Source: Halomonas sp. 'Soap Lake #6'
Lineage (GTDB): Bacteria; Pseudomonadota; Gammaproteobacteria; Pseudomonadales; Halomonadaceae
Length of the DNA: 64,000 nt
NCBI RefSeq assembly: GCF_003031405.1
Contig: NZ_CP020469.1
Location: 2,976,001-3,040,000 of the forward strand
Direction: 5' to 3'
The notes under the pieces are model-generated. The model did no database searches. It saw nothing but the letters and a program-made list of their open reading frames with translations, and was not told where the DNA came from. Below, piece after piece: positions 8,641 through 17,070 of this stretch (positions are counted from its first letter, which is position 1; every line of letters starts with the position of its first letter). A program made the position numbers and the translations under genes.

Positions 8641-8847
8641 TCACACAGCGTAAGCGAGTCCCATATTAGACTCTTGGCGCGCCTCTAATACGGCGTCGCG
8701 GGTAATAGCTTTGGCATAGCACGCGCATTTACCGCACTGTGTTGCGCAACCAGTTGCTTCGCGCACTTCTCGCCAGCTACGTGCGCCATCACTCACTTGC
8801 TGGCGAATTTGATTGTCGGTAACTCCCTTGCACACACATACGTACAT
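8641..8847 (-). CDS. bfd: Bacterioferritin-associated ferredoxin
   Basis: 68 residues. It begins MYVCVCKGVTD and carries Cys4, Cys6, Cys38 and Cys41, the [2Fe-2S] ligand set of Bfd; Cys34 and Cys43 are additional. Bfd passes electrons to the haem of bacterioferritin so that stored iron is released under iron limitation. It lies 182 bases upstream of the bfr start. The ribosome site GAGGTG falls in the stem of a hairpin (8853-8875), which could limit translation. Confidence 0.95.
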   Translation of the reverse strand: MYVCVCKGVTDNQIRQQVSDGARSWREVREATGCATQCGKCACYAKAITRDAVLEARQESNMGLAYAV

Positions 8848-8852
8848 GGCGA

Positions 8853-8875
8853 CACCTCATAAAAGTCATGAGGTG
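8853..8875 (-). promoter_or_regulatory. Hairpin that covers the bfd ribosome-binding site
   Basis: Arms 8853-8860 and 8868-8875 pair perfectly over 8 bp with a seven-base loop. The arm nearer the gene contains GAGGTG, five bases before the bfd ATG. Folding would hide the Shine-Dalgarno sequence, so this may be a translational control element. Just upstream, 8878-8896 resembles a weak Fur box (about 10 of 19). Confidence 0.5.
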
Positions 8876-8982
8876 AATGTAAATGATTCGCATACATCTT
8901 ATCAAGTAGAAATTCATGCTTTTTAGCAACAATTATTCTTTGTCTTTAAATTATTCAGCCAAGACAATATCTTAACTTTATA

Positions 8983-9056
8983 TTAGGATCTATTGACATT
9001 TCACTATGAGCCACTTAGCTCCATGAGTTGCCGCATGAAACGTCAATAGCTCCTAG
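8983..9056. mobile_element. Palindromic MITE-like repeat, copy A
   Basis: Arms 8983-9003 and 9036-9056 match inversely at 18 of 21 bases. The arms share the core TATTGAC-TTTCA with copy B at 35157-35220. Both copies have TA at both edges, as for elements that duplicate TA on insertion. No coding capacity. It lies downstream of the RDD-protein gene. Confidence 0.55.
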
Positions 9057-9066
9057 TAACTTTAAC

Positions 9067-9540
9067 CTATCGTTTAGGCAGCACCACCGTGCGAGTATTT
9101 GAGGCAATATCAGGCCAGCTACGCCGCTCACCATCAAACAGCACCCACCAATACCCCAGGCCCAAAGCGGCAAATGACAGCCAAGCGATCAAGCAGCGAA
9201 CCACACTTTGCAACGGTGTAATCGTATAGCCATCTACCGTTTGTACCCGTAAACGCCAAGTCTGCATTCCCAGTGTCATACCTGCACGTGTCCAAGAAAA
9301 GGTAAAAAATGCGATAGCAGATAGCACCAGAAGTGCTCTTAAACTCCAGATCTCTAAAGCGCCCACGCCGATTTCCTCGGCATTTTGACCGAGTACAAAA
9401 CGAAAAAAAGCTACGTGAGCTACGGTGATCCCGATCCAGATAGCAGCGACTAGAAAGCCGTCATAAATCATTGCGCCCAAGCGGCGCGGCAGTGCAGCAG
9501 GCCAAGCGCTATCAAGCTGTGTCAAACGTCGTTGAACCAT
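9067..9540 (-). CDS. RDD-family membrane protein
   Basis: 157 residues with three to four membrane segments. The RDD signature is visible: Arg in PRRLGAMIYDG near residue 20, the following Asp27, and the later TLGMQTWRLRV loop with a final D near the C-terminus. The function of this small family is unsettled; some members have been linked to ion exchange. It follows lptG on the same strand, an arrangement I recall from other gammaproteobacteria, and is likely in its transcript. Confidence 0.85.
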   Translation of the reverse strand: MVQRRLTQLDSAWPAALPRRLGAMIYDGFLVAAIWIGITVAHVAFFRFVLGQNAEEIGVGALEIWSLRALLVLSAIAFFTFSWTRAGMTLGMQTWRLRVQTVDGYTITPLQSVVRCLIAWLSFAALGLGYWWVLFDGERRSWPDIASNTRTVVLPKR

Positions 9541-9563
9541 ACAAATCTCTTCATTACCAAGGG

Positions 9564-10643
9564 TTAGCCGTTACGGCGCAGGAAATAAACGCCCACTACT
9601 GCGCAGGCAAGCGTAGGAACCAATACGGCCCATACCGGAGAAAAACCAAAAATCGTCGATGCAGGCGCCAACAAGTCCTGCACGTACTTGAAGAGCAGGC
9701 CTGTCACCACCCCGTAGAATACTCGTGTTCCTGCGGCAACTGTCCGCAGCGGGCCAAATACAAAGGAGGCCGCAATCAATACCAAAGACCCCATGGTGAG
9801 TGGCAGCAACACTTTTTGCCAAAAGTAGAGTAGTGGCTGATCAGCCTGAAGCCCCTGGCTTTTCAAAAAGTTAGCGTAAGCCCACAGCTCGCTGGGCGCT
9901 TGGCTTTGAATATCACGCAGCAGGCGCTCTAACTGCGTTGGGGTCAATGCTGTTTCCCATACTTGCTGCTCTTGGTAAGTCGCTTCTGTATGGTCTTCAA
10001 AAATATGCGTGGTCGTGACACTTTCTAGCTGCCACTCCCCCTCTTCCCAGTGGGCTCGGTTAGCATGCATAGCTTCAACAAGACGGCGCTCGTCGAAACG
10101 ATAGCGGGTTAAATCCAACACCACGTTATCTGCACGAATAGCACCAAAGCGGTATACGCTATCACCTTCAAACTGCCAGCCGCTGCGGCTAGTCAGCATG
10201 GTCCCCTCACCTTGGCGCTGCTCTAAACGCCACGCTTCAGCAAACTGTTCAGTACGCGGAGTCACAAACTCGGCGATCAGTAACACTACGACCACAACCA
10301 GTAGTACCGGCTTCATTACCCCCCAGACAATACGCGCCAAGGAGCGCCCCGCCGCCCGCATTACCGTGAGTTCGTTACTGGACGCCATGCTCCCCAGACC
10401 AATCAGCGCACCAATTAGCACGGCTACCGGTGCGTATTGATAAAAGCGCCAGGGCAAACGCATTATCAAATAGAACAGCACTCCTAAAGCAGTGTATTCC
10501 CCTTGGGTGTCGCTCAGATCACCGATGTAGGCAATAGTGATATCCAAGCCAAGCAGTACAACTTGCACCACAATGATGGCGGCTAAAACATTACGGGCAA
10601 TATATCGATCCAGCCGATCAACTTTCATCAGTACATTCAGCAT
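9564..10643 (-). CDS. lptG: LPS export ABC transporter permease LptG
   Basis: About 359 residues. Six membrane segments in a 3+3 pattern surround a periplasmic beta-jellyroll domain, as in the YjgP/YjgQ family; the motif ASSNELTVMRAAGRS near residue 85 is the cytoplasmic coupling helix. The ATG at 10643 uses the last base of the lptF stop (TAATG), so the two are coupled. It works with LptF and LptB to lift LPS from the inner membrane. The length fits. The ATG five codons on is an alternative start. Confidence 0.95.
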   Translation of the reverse strand: MLNVLMKVDRLDRYIARNVLAAIIVVQVVLLGLDITIAYIGDLSDTQGEYTALGVLFYLIMRLPWRFYQYAPVAVLIGALIGLGSMASSNELTVMRAAGRSLARIVWGVMKPVLLVVVVVLLIAEFVTPRTEQFAEAWRLEQRQGEGTMLTSRSGWQFEGDSVYRFGAIRADNVVLDLTRYRFDERRLVEAMHANRAHWEEGEWQLESVTTTHIFEDHTEATYQEQQVWETALTPTQLERLLRDIQSQAPSELWAYANFLKSQGLQADQPLLYFWQKVLLPLTMGSLVLIAASFVFGPLRTVAAGTRVFYGVVTGLLFKYVQDLLAPASTIFGFSPVWAVLVPTLACAVVGVYFLRRNG

Positions 10644-11722
10644 TAGCGCATCCCCTTGCGTTGCGAGCGCCATAGCAGTAAGCATCCAAGCCCCAGAAAT
10701 AGGGCATGCACTGGCCACACACCAATAAGAATTGGTAATGAGCCTTTACCAATCGCATCCACTGCCGCAAGTAGCAGGCTCAAATACGCGACATAAAGAA
10801 AGATTGCTGGCAATAGCTTCGCAAAGCGGCCTTGGCGAGGATTAATACGGGAAAGCGGCTGCGCCAACAGCGCTAAAATAAACACCATAAGAGGAAGGCC
10901 CGTTCGCCACTGAAACTGTGCCTGAGCGCGTGGATCGGGATCATTCCACAGCTCCAGGGTGGTCGCATACTCCAGTGAATCTAGCTCCTGACGGTCGCGG
11001 CTTAGCCCCAAACGCAGCGTGTAACGCTCAAATGTTAAACGTTCAGCCTCTTGTCGACCCGGCGTCACACCATAGCGTTCGCCATTTTCCAGCACTAAAA
11101 AGCGACTACCTGTTTCGATGCGTGTTTCTTGGTGCCCAGAACCAGCTCGAGTTACATAGCTATGGGTGCTTTCTGAATTGGGCTGCGCTTGCTCATGAAT
11201 CAGCACCTCCTGCATTTGCCTACCATCACTGCTGAAATCCCTAATATAGGCCGTACGACCGCCACCAAAGTCCTGAAAGCGCCCCGGTGCTAATATTGAA
11301 ACATCCAAGCGGCTGCGCTGCTCTTCCAGGGTGGCCTCGGTCTGCAATGCACCGGCTGGGGTTAACCACAGGCTGCAGACGCCGACTAAAATAGCGACGA
11401 CTGAGGCAGGCAATAGCGTTACCCGCAAAAGCCGTGTGGGGCTCATGCCGCAAGCCACCATGACCGTAATTTCACTGTTCATATAGAGCTGACCATAGGC
11501 CAGTAGAATGCCCAGGAAAAACGACAATGGCAGTATCAGCTCCATAAACCCCGGCAAGTGAAGAACCATCAAGCTGCCCAGGATAGTAACGGGAATATCG
11601 CCCTCTGCTGCATCGGCAAAGTAGCGGATAAAACGACTCCCCATGATGACCAGCAGTAAAATACCGGCCACGGCAGACATCGTTAGTAACACTTCGCGAG
11701 TTAAGTACCGAAATAAAATCAA
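10643..11722 (-). CDS. lptF: LPS export ABC transporter permease LptF
   Basis: 359 residues beginning at a TTG codon, MILFRYLTREVL, with GGAGAG just upstream; no in-frame ATG is better placed. The coupling-helix motif YMNSEITVMVACGMS near residue 85 and a 3+3 membrane layout define it. It pairs with LptG in the LptB2FG extractor. It is divergent from pepA, with 123 bases to the pepA start, the arrangement usual in gammaproteobacteria. Confidence 0.95.
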   Translation of the reverse strand: MILFRYLTREVLLTMSAVAGILLLVIMGSRFIRYFADAAEGDIPVTILGSLMVLHLPGFMELILPLSFFLGILLAYGQLYMNSEITVMVACGMSPTRLLRVTLLPASVVAILVGVCSLWLTPAGALQTEATLEEQRSRLDVSILAPGRFQDFGGGRTAYIRDFSSDGRQMQEVLIHEQAQPNSESTHSYVTRAGSGHQETRIETGSRFLVLENGERYGVTPGRQEAERLTFERYTLRLGLSRDRQELDSLEYATTLELWNDPDPRAQAQFQWRTGLPLMVFILALLAQPLSRINPRQGRFAKLLPAIFLYVAYLSLLLAAVDAIGKGSLPILIGVWPVHALFLGLGCLLLWRSQRKGMR

Positions 11723-11845
11723 CGCACTCTCCGGCTAAAGGTGCAGGTTGCCATGCAATGCGCCCATGGCTTGGGTACACTAATTGGATATCAAATAACG
11801 GGGCATTATCCCGAATCACTCGATGCTTGTCTTGTTGGAGACGTC

Positions 11846-13366
11846 ATGGAATTTTCCGTTCAGACCACAAACCCAGCCACAGCCGAAACGGCTTGCCTCG
11901 TTCTCCCCGTATTTAAAGGTAGCGACTTATTGCCCGCAGTCGCCAAATTAGACGGTGCTAGCGAGCGGCTGATTAGCCAACTATTAGAGCGCGGCGACTT
12001 CGATGCAGCGCTTGGCAACGTTCAGCTCATCCCTTTTGCCCCAGGTCTTGGCGCTGAACGTTTGCTAATGGTAGGTCTAGGCGAGCGCGATAAATGTCAG
12101 GAAGCAGCCTTTATCAAAGCCCTAGACGCAGCGATGACGGCGTTAGCGAAATTGCCAGTGGATGAAGCCAGCGTCGCCTTTACTGATGTTCCCCTCGAAG
12201 GGCGTAACACGACCTGGAAAGCCCGTAAGACGTTCGAGTCAGCGGAGCGGGCGATTTATCGCTTTGACCAGTTTAAATCGGCACCGACCAAGGCCCCAAG
12301 CCTTGCCAAGCTTAACCTGATTATCAGCGACGCCGACGATGCCCCCTTGGCTAAGCAAGGTGCAGCGCTGGGCACAGCCATCGGCCAGGGAATCAATTAT
12401 ACCCGCACCCTGGGCAACCTGCCTGGCAATGTCTGCACACCCCGCTATCTCGCCGAGCAGGCCGAGCAACTGGGGCGCGACTCACACGGCGCGCTTGAGG
12501 TAGATATTCTAGATGAGGACGCGCTGGAAACGCTGGGAGCAGGCTCGCTGCTCTCTGTTGGGCGTGGTAGCAAGGAGCCATCACGACTCATCGTGATGAA
12601 ATACCAGGGCGCAGAAAACCCAGAAGAAGCCCCCCATGTCCTGATCGGCAAAGGCATTACCTTTGATACGGGCGGTATTTCGCTAAAGCCTGGCGAAGGC
12701 ATGGACGAAATGAAATTCGATATGTGCGGCGCAGCTAGCGTCTTCGGCACCGTGAAATCGGTGCTAGCAATTAAGCCCAAGCTAAACGTGGTATTTATTG
12801 TCGCCGCTGCTGAAAATATGCCTGATGGCGCTGCCACTAAACCCGGCGATATTATCAAAACCCTCAAGGGATTAACGGTGGAGGTGCTCAACACTGACGC
12901 CGAAGGCCGCTTGGTGCTGTGCGATGCACTCACCTATGCCGAGCGTTTTACCCCTGCAAGTGTAGTTGATATTGCCACCTTGACCGGTGCCGTTATTATT
13001 GGTCTCGGCCACCATGCCACCGGGCTACTCTCCAACGATGATGACCTGGCGCTGGACCTACTAGACGCGGGCGAAGCCGCCTGGGATCGCGCTTGGCACC
13101 TGCCACTATGGGATGAGTATCAGGAACAGCTGGACTCCAACTTCGCCGATCTGGCCAATATTGGCGGCCGCCCGGCAGGCACCATCACCGCCGCATGCTT
13201 CCTATCGCGTTTTGCCGACCACTTCCCTTGGGCGCACCTGGATATCGCAGGAACCGCTTGGCAGTCGGGCAAACAGAAAGGGGCTACTGGCCGTCCAGTG
13301 GGGCTGTTAACCCAGTATTTGCTTGATCGTGAGGCCGATGCACAAGTAGAAAATAGTGACGGCTAA
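11846..13366 (+). CDS. pepA: Leucyl aminopeptidase (cytosol aminopeptidase, M17)
   Basis: 506 residues from ATG 11846, which has GGAG five bases upstream; upstream in-frame ATGs would add residues not in the family. The signature NTDAEGRL lies at residues 349-356, and GKGITFDTGGISLKP near 268 holds metal- and substrate-binding residues, including Lys269. The enzyme is a hexameric two-metal aminopeptidase that trims N-terminal residues, and in some species it also binds DNA. It is divergent from lptF. Confidence 0.97.
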   Translation: MEFSVQTTNPATAETACLVLPVFKGSDLLPAVAKLDGASERLISQLLERGDFDAALGNVQLIPFAPGLGAERLLMVGLGERDKCQEAAFIKALDAAMTALAKLPVDEASVAFTDVPLEGRNTTWKARKTFESAERAIYRFDQFKSAPTKAPSLAKLNLIISDADDAPLAKQGAALGTAIGQGINYTRTLGNLPGNVCTPRYLAEQAEQLGRDSHGALEVDILDEDALETLGAGSLLSVGRGSKEPSRLIVMKYQGAENPEEAPHVLIGKGITFDTGGISLKPGEGMDEMKFDMCGAASVFGTVKSVLAIKPKLNVVFIVAAAENMPDGAATKPGDIIKTLKGLTVEVLNTDAEGRLVLCDALTYAERFTPASVVDIATLTGAVIIGLGHHATGLLSNDDDLALDLLDAGEAAWDRAWHLPLWDEYQEQLDSNFADLANIGGRPAGTITAACFLSRFADHFPWAHLDIAGTAWQSGKQKGATGRPVGLLTQYLLDREADAQVENSDG

Positions 13367-13427
13367 CACCACAATCAAGCGATCAACGGTTGCCTTTCGT
13401 TGACGTTAACGTTACATCTAAGGGCAT

Positions 13428-13494
13428 TAGCATGCGCGCTGTTTTCAGGGCGCATGCTACACCTTACACAACACTAACATTTGCCCTTCGGGGC
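13428..13494 (+). promoter_or_regulatory. Leader region of ilvE with two hairpins
   Basis: A perfect 10-bp hairpin (13428-13437 with 13450-13459) and a small UUCG-capped hairpin (13483-13494) lie between pepA and ilvE. The first may end the pepA transcript, although no T-run follows. A 21-codon frame from ATG 13432 with AAGGG upstream is Thr-rich but has no run of Ile, Leu or Val codons, so a branched-chain attenuator is not supported. Confidence 0.35.
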
Positions 13495-13519
13495 TAGGCT
13501 ATAGCGGAGAGAATACGCC

Positions 13520-14641
13520 GTGCCCACAGCTTCAGATACCCAGTTTGAGTCTCATTTTGAAATACTGCCGTCCAACCAGCCGATGGCCGATGAGATCCGC
13601 GACAACATCCTAGAGAACCCAGGCTTCGGTAAGCACTTCACCGACCACATGGCGCATGTGCGCTGGACAGCAGATGCTGACTGGCACGGCCACCAAGTGC
13701 GCCCCTACGGCCCGCTGACTCTCGACCCTGCAGCTTCCGTTCTGCACTACGGCCAGGAGATTTTTGAGGGCATCAAGGCTTACCGCCATGCCGATGGTTC
13801 AATCTGGACATTCCGCCCAGAGAAGAATGCCGAGCGCTTTCGTCGCAGCGCCCGCCGCTTAGCACTGCCGGAGCTGTCGGATGAGGACTTCATCGGCTCG
13901 CTGAAGGCGCTGCTGGCACAAGACCACACCTGGGTGCCAACACCTGCCAACGATACCGACGAATGCAGCCTCTATTTGCGTCCGTTTATGATTGCCTCAG
14001 AAGCGTTCTTAGGCGTTCGCCCTGCCCACGAAGTCGATTACTATGTGATCGCCTCACCGGCAGCGGCCTACTTCAAAGGCGGCATCGAGCCGGTATCTAT
14101 CTGGCTCTCTTCCCACTACAAACGCGCGGCCCCTGGCGGCACAGGCTTTGCCAAGTGTGGCGGTAACTACGCAGCTTCGCTAGCAGCCCAAAAAGAAGCC
14201 GCAGACAATGGCTGCAGCCAGGTAGCGTTCCTGGACGCTACTGAAAATAAGTGGATTGAAGAGCTAGGCGGTATGAACCTGTTCTTCGTTTATAAAGATG
14301 GTCGTTTAGTAACTCCCCGCCTTACCGATACCATTTTGGAAGGCGTTACCCGCAACTCTGTGCTCACCCTGGCCAAAGATGCAGGTTTAACACCAGAAGA
14401 GCGTCCCATCAGCATCGATGAATGGCGTGAAGGCGCTGCGTCTGGTGAAATTACTGAAGTGTTCGCTTGCGGCACGGCGGCGGTCATTACCCCGGTCGGC
14501 GAACTGGTCACCGAAAACGAGCGCATTCGTTTACAGGGCGATGGCAACAACGAAATTGCCAAGCGCATCCGCAAGACTCTGCTAGACCTCCAGTACGGCC
14601 GCAGCGAAGATAAGTACGGCTGGCTCACCCGGTTGGTATAA
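13520..14641 (+). CDS. ilvE: Branched-chain amino acid aminotransferase (class IV PLP)
   Basis: 373 residues starting at GTG 13520, with GGAGAG nine bases upstream. The catalytic Lys212 sits in FAKCGGNYAAS, the arrangement of the long BCAT type. HYGQEIFEGIKAY near residue 75 and EELGGMNLFFV near 245 support the same family. It transfers amino groups between Glu and Val, Leu or Ile. It lies between pepA and holC, genes that are often adjacent, so it appears inserted in that unit. A terminator follows. Confidence 0.95.
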   Translation: MPTASDTQFESHFEILPSNQPMADEIRDNILENPGFGKHFTDHMAHVRWTADADWHGHQVRPYGPLTLDPAASVLHYGQEIFEGIKAYRHADGSIWTFRPEKNAERFRRSARRLALPELSDEDFIGSLKALLAQDHTWVPTPANDTDECSLYLRPFMIASEAFLGVRPAHEVDYYVIASPAAAYFKGGIEPVSIWLSSHYKRAAPGGTGFAKCGGNYAASLAAQKEAADNGCSQVAFLDATENKWIEELGGMNLFFVYKDGRLVTPRLTDTILEGVTRNSVLTLAKDAGLTPEERPISIDEWREGAASGEITEVFACGTAAVITPVGELVTENERIRLQGDGNNEIAKRIRKTLLDLQYGRSEDKYGWLTRLV

Positions 14642-14660
14642 GCCTGCTGGTGTAACCCAG

Positions 14661-14693
14661 AGCCCCACCGCCACTAGCGGCGATGGGGCTTTT
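14661..14693 (+). terminator. Terminator after ilvE
   Basis: Seven-bp outer stem AGCCCCA/TGGGGCT (14661-14667 and 14684-14690), a four-bp inner stem, one mismatch, then TTT. It separates ilvE from holC. Confidence 0.6.
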
Positions 14694-14721
14694 GGAAGCG
14701 TTGTAACTGCTGGAGCCACTA

Positions 14722-15153
14722 ATGGCACGTATCGATTTTTATATCCTTCCAGATACCACCTTAGAAGCACGCTTGCAGTTTGCCTGCAAGCTAGCCGAAA
14801 CCATTCACCGCAAAGGTTATCGGCTACACCTGCACTGCGAAGATAAAGCCCTGGCCGAGCAGGCTGACGAAGCGCTGTGGAATTTCCGCCCTGACGCTTA
14901 CCTTCCCCATGCCCTGGAAGGTAGCGACGAGGCTGCCAGCGTGCCAATTACGCTGGGCTGGCAGCAACTGCCAGTGCCCACGGAAGAAACCGCACTACTG
15001 AACTTACACCCCGATATTCCCGACGGCGTAGAGCGCTACGTCCGCGTTGCCGAAATTATTAATCAGCACCAACAGGTATTGGTCGCCAAACGCGCCTGCT
15101 GGCAGCGTTATAAAGAGTTAGGCCATGAGGTCGTGCCGCATAAGTTAGGGTAA
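14722..15153 (+). CDS. holC: DNA polymerase III subunit chi
   Basis: 143 residues, beginning MARIDFYILPD, with the chi-family core LACKLAETIHRKGYRLHLHC-like stretch and the conserved ALWNFRPDAYLPHAL. Chi links the clamp loader to single-strand binding protein. GGAG is five bases before the ATG. The place between pepA and valS is the classic one, though ilvE and later genes interrupt it here. Confidence 0.95.
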   Translation: MARIDFYILPDTTLEARLQFACKLAETIHRKGYRLHLHCEDKALAEQADEALWNFRPDAYLPHALEGSDEAASVPITLGWQQLPVPTEETALLNLHPDIPDGVERYVRVAEIINQHQQVLVAKRACWQRYKELGHEVVPHKLG

Positions 15154-15172
15154 TGACCGAGATAGTTGGTAA

Positions 15173-15402
15173 CCAAGTATCAAATGGGGAAGTTGCAACC
15201 ACTGGGTAGGCAACATTCGGCTGAACACCAAGCTGGCGAAAAAGCCAAGAGACCTGCTGGAATACATCATCGTTCACGAAATGGCCCACTTGATTAAACC
15301 AACCCATAATGAGCGCTTTGTTACTCCCTTGGCTCAACATTATCCGGGCTGACTCGAGGCGTGGGCTGAACTGAATGCTTGCCTTTGAAAGTGGAAGCTT
15401 GA
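15173..15402 (+). pseudogene. Decayed YgjP-type (DUF45, SprT-like) zinc metallopeptidase
   Basis: The frame from 15173 reads SIKWGSC, then GNIRLNTKLA and YIIVHEMAHLIKPTHNERF, the family pattern with the HExxH zinc motif. It is broken in three ways. The N-terminal half is absent, with a TAA directly before the fragment. TGA at 15350 stands where a Trp would be expected in HYPG-LEAWAELN. A one-base loss near 15378 shifts the frame: read one base on, it gives LPLKVEA and a stop at 15400, the usual family ending. It lies right after holC. Confidence 0.75.
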
Positions 15403-15406
15403 TGAC

Positions 15407-15799
15407 ATGCGCTACATTAAATCAACCACGGCACTATCGCTAACGGCGCTCTGCACCGCCGCCCTGTTGGCATTTTTCATCCTGAGTAAGGAAGATACCC
15501 AGGGAGTTGGCGGGCTTAGCGAGCAGGATCAGTATGCGCTGGAGGTCGGGCGTAAGGTGATCAGCATTCAAGCAGCACTGGAGCATCCAGAGCAGCTAGC
15601 CTCGGTCAAGGCAGTCAAAGCGTTAGGGTTGGATTCAAGGCACTATGCCATGGTCAGGGGCTGGCTTTTACAGGAGCTGCAGCCCGCTGAAAGCTGGAAG
15701 GAGACGTCCACTTATAACACCTCGCAAGATTATAAAGACATTACTGATCAGCGTATTACCGCCTTGCGTAGCATGATACGTGCGATTGATCTGGAGTAG
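15407..15799 (+). CDS. Hypothetical membrane-anchored protein
   Basis: 130 residues I do not recognise. Residues 7-27 form one hydrophobic segment (anchor or uncleaved signal), followed by a charged, helical, probably periplasmic domain. It contains YALEVGRKVISIQAALEHPEQLASVKAV and ends with DQRITALRSMIRAIDLE. Its start lies four bases after the end of the decayed metallopeptidase, and the ribosome site is weak. Its stop is seven bases before the MFS start, so the two are probably co-transcribed. Confidence 0.6.
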   Translation: MRYIKSTTALSLTALCTAALLAFFILSKEDTQGVGGLSEQDQYALEVGRKVISIQAALEHPEQLASVKAVKALGLDSRHYAMVRGWLLQELQPAESWKETSTYNTSQDYKDITDQRITALRSMIRAIDLE

Positions 15800-15806
15800 T
15801 CCCTTT

Positions 15807-16970
15807 ATGTTCACTCGCCATTCGCTCGTGACTATCGTCATCGCTCAGCTGTTTGGCACGTCGCTCTGGTTCAGCGTCAACGGCGTTGGGCTGGCGCTTC
15901 AACAAGCAGTGGGCTTGAGTGAAAGCGATCTAGGGCTGCTCACGATTGCGGTGCAAGCAGGCTTTATCACCGGCACGCTGTTAATTGCCACCACCGGTCT
16001 TGCCGACCGTGTACGTGCCAGCCACTTGTTTGCTATCTCTGCGCTAGCAGGCGCGCTGATTAATGCAGCTTTTATTGGTATGGCCGAGAACGTCAGCTTA
16101 GCGGCAGCGACGCGTTTTTTAGTAGGACTGTGCCTTGCCGGCATTTATCCGCTCGGTATGAAATTGGTGGTGAGCTGGACACCCAATAACGCAGGCGCTG
16201 CCCTTGGCTGGTTGGTCGGCATGCTGACGTTGGGCATTGCCTCGCCACACTTGCTGCGAGGGCTAACGCTACACCTCCCCTGGCAGTGGCCGCTGTTGCT
16301 GGCGTCCGCGCTTGCACTGCTCGCCGCACTCATGATTTTTAAACTTGGTGTTGGGCCGCACCTCCCTGCCAAAGCCAGGGGCGGCCGCCCCTGGGCAGGG
16401 CTTACTGCGTTCAGACAAAAGAGCTTCCGCGCAGCGGCACTGGGCTACTTTGGCCACTGCTGGGAGCTATACGCCCTGTGGGCGCTTGTGCCGTTTTTAG
16501 TCGCTAGAGAGCTGGAACGCCTTAGTGCCGCGCCAAGCCTACAGCCATGGTTAAGCTTTGCCGTTATTGCACTAGGCTTGCCCGGCTGCGTATGGGCCGG
16601 TCACTGGAGCCGCCGAGTGGGCAGCGCACGAGTGGCCTTTGTAGCGCTGGCTACTTCCGGCATGCTTTGCTTAGTCTATCCACTTTTAGGTAGCGCATCG
16701 CCCTGGCTACTGCTAGCCCTTCTGGGGGTTTGGGGTATCAGCGTGATTGCCGATTCCGCGCAGTTTTCTGCGCTGGCGTCAGTCGCCGCCCCGCCCGAGC
16801 GGCTAGGCGCGGCCCTTGCGATGATGAACGCTATCGGCTTTGGCCTAACGATTCCCTCCATCGCCTTGGTCACCACCCTATGGGCAAACCAAGGCCTCTG
16901 GGTGGTCTGGTGGCTGCTACCCGGCCCCGTGCTTGGATTAATCGCCATGCGCAACACAACCCACCCCTGA
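15807..16970 (+). CDS. MFS transporter
   Basis: About 387 residues from ATG 15807, with GGAG ten bases upstream; an upstream ATG overlapping the previous gene lacks a site. Around twelve hydrophobic segments are seen, plus the loop GLADRVRASHLF after segment 2 (the GxxxDRxGRR-type MFS motif A in weakened form) and RFLVGLCLAGIYPLGMKLV in segment 4-5. It moves an unknown small molecule across the inner membrane, probably by cation coupling. Confidence 0.85.
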   Translation: MFTRHSLVTIVIAQLFGTSLWFSVNGVGLALQQAVGLSESDLGLLTIAVQAGFITGTLLIATTGLADRVRASHLFAISALAGALINAAFIGMAENVSLAAATRFLVGLCLAGIYPLGMKLVVSWTPNNAGAALGWLVGMLTLGIASPHLLRGLTLHLPWQWPLLLASALALLAALMIFKLGVGPHLPAKARGGRPWAGLTAFRQKSFRAAALGYFGHCWELYALWALVPFLVARELERLSAAPSLQPWLSFAVIALGLPGCVWAGHWSRRVGSARVAFVALATSGMLCLVYPLLGSASPWLLLALLGVWGISVIADSAQFSALASVAAPPERLGAALAMMNAIGFGLTIPSIALVTTLWANQGLWVVWWLLPGPVLGLIAMRNTTHP

Positions 16971-17070
16971 CGCCTCCCCCCGAGTCGCGCTATACTTGTC
17001 GCCATTTTGCATCCTCGACCAATGAATTTGGCACCTCGCCGCGCGGGGCGTCTCTGCTGTGAGTAACTCC

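Noticed and set aside
13432..13497. Branched-chain attenuator peptide before ilvE
   Set aside because: The 21-codon frame is rich in Thr, not in Ile, Leu or Val, and has no terminator with a T-run.
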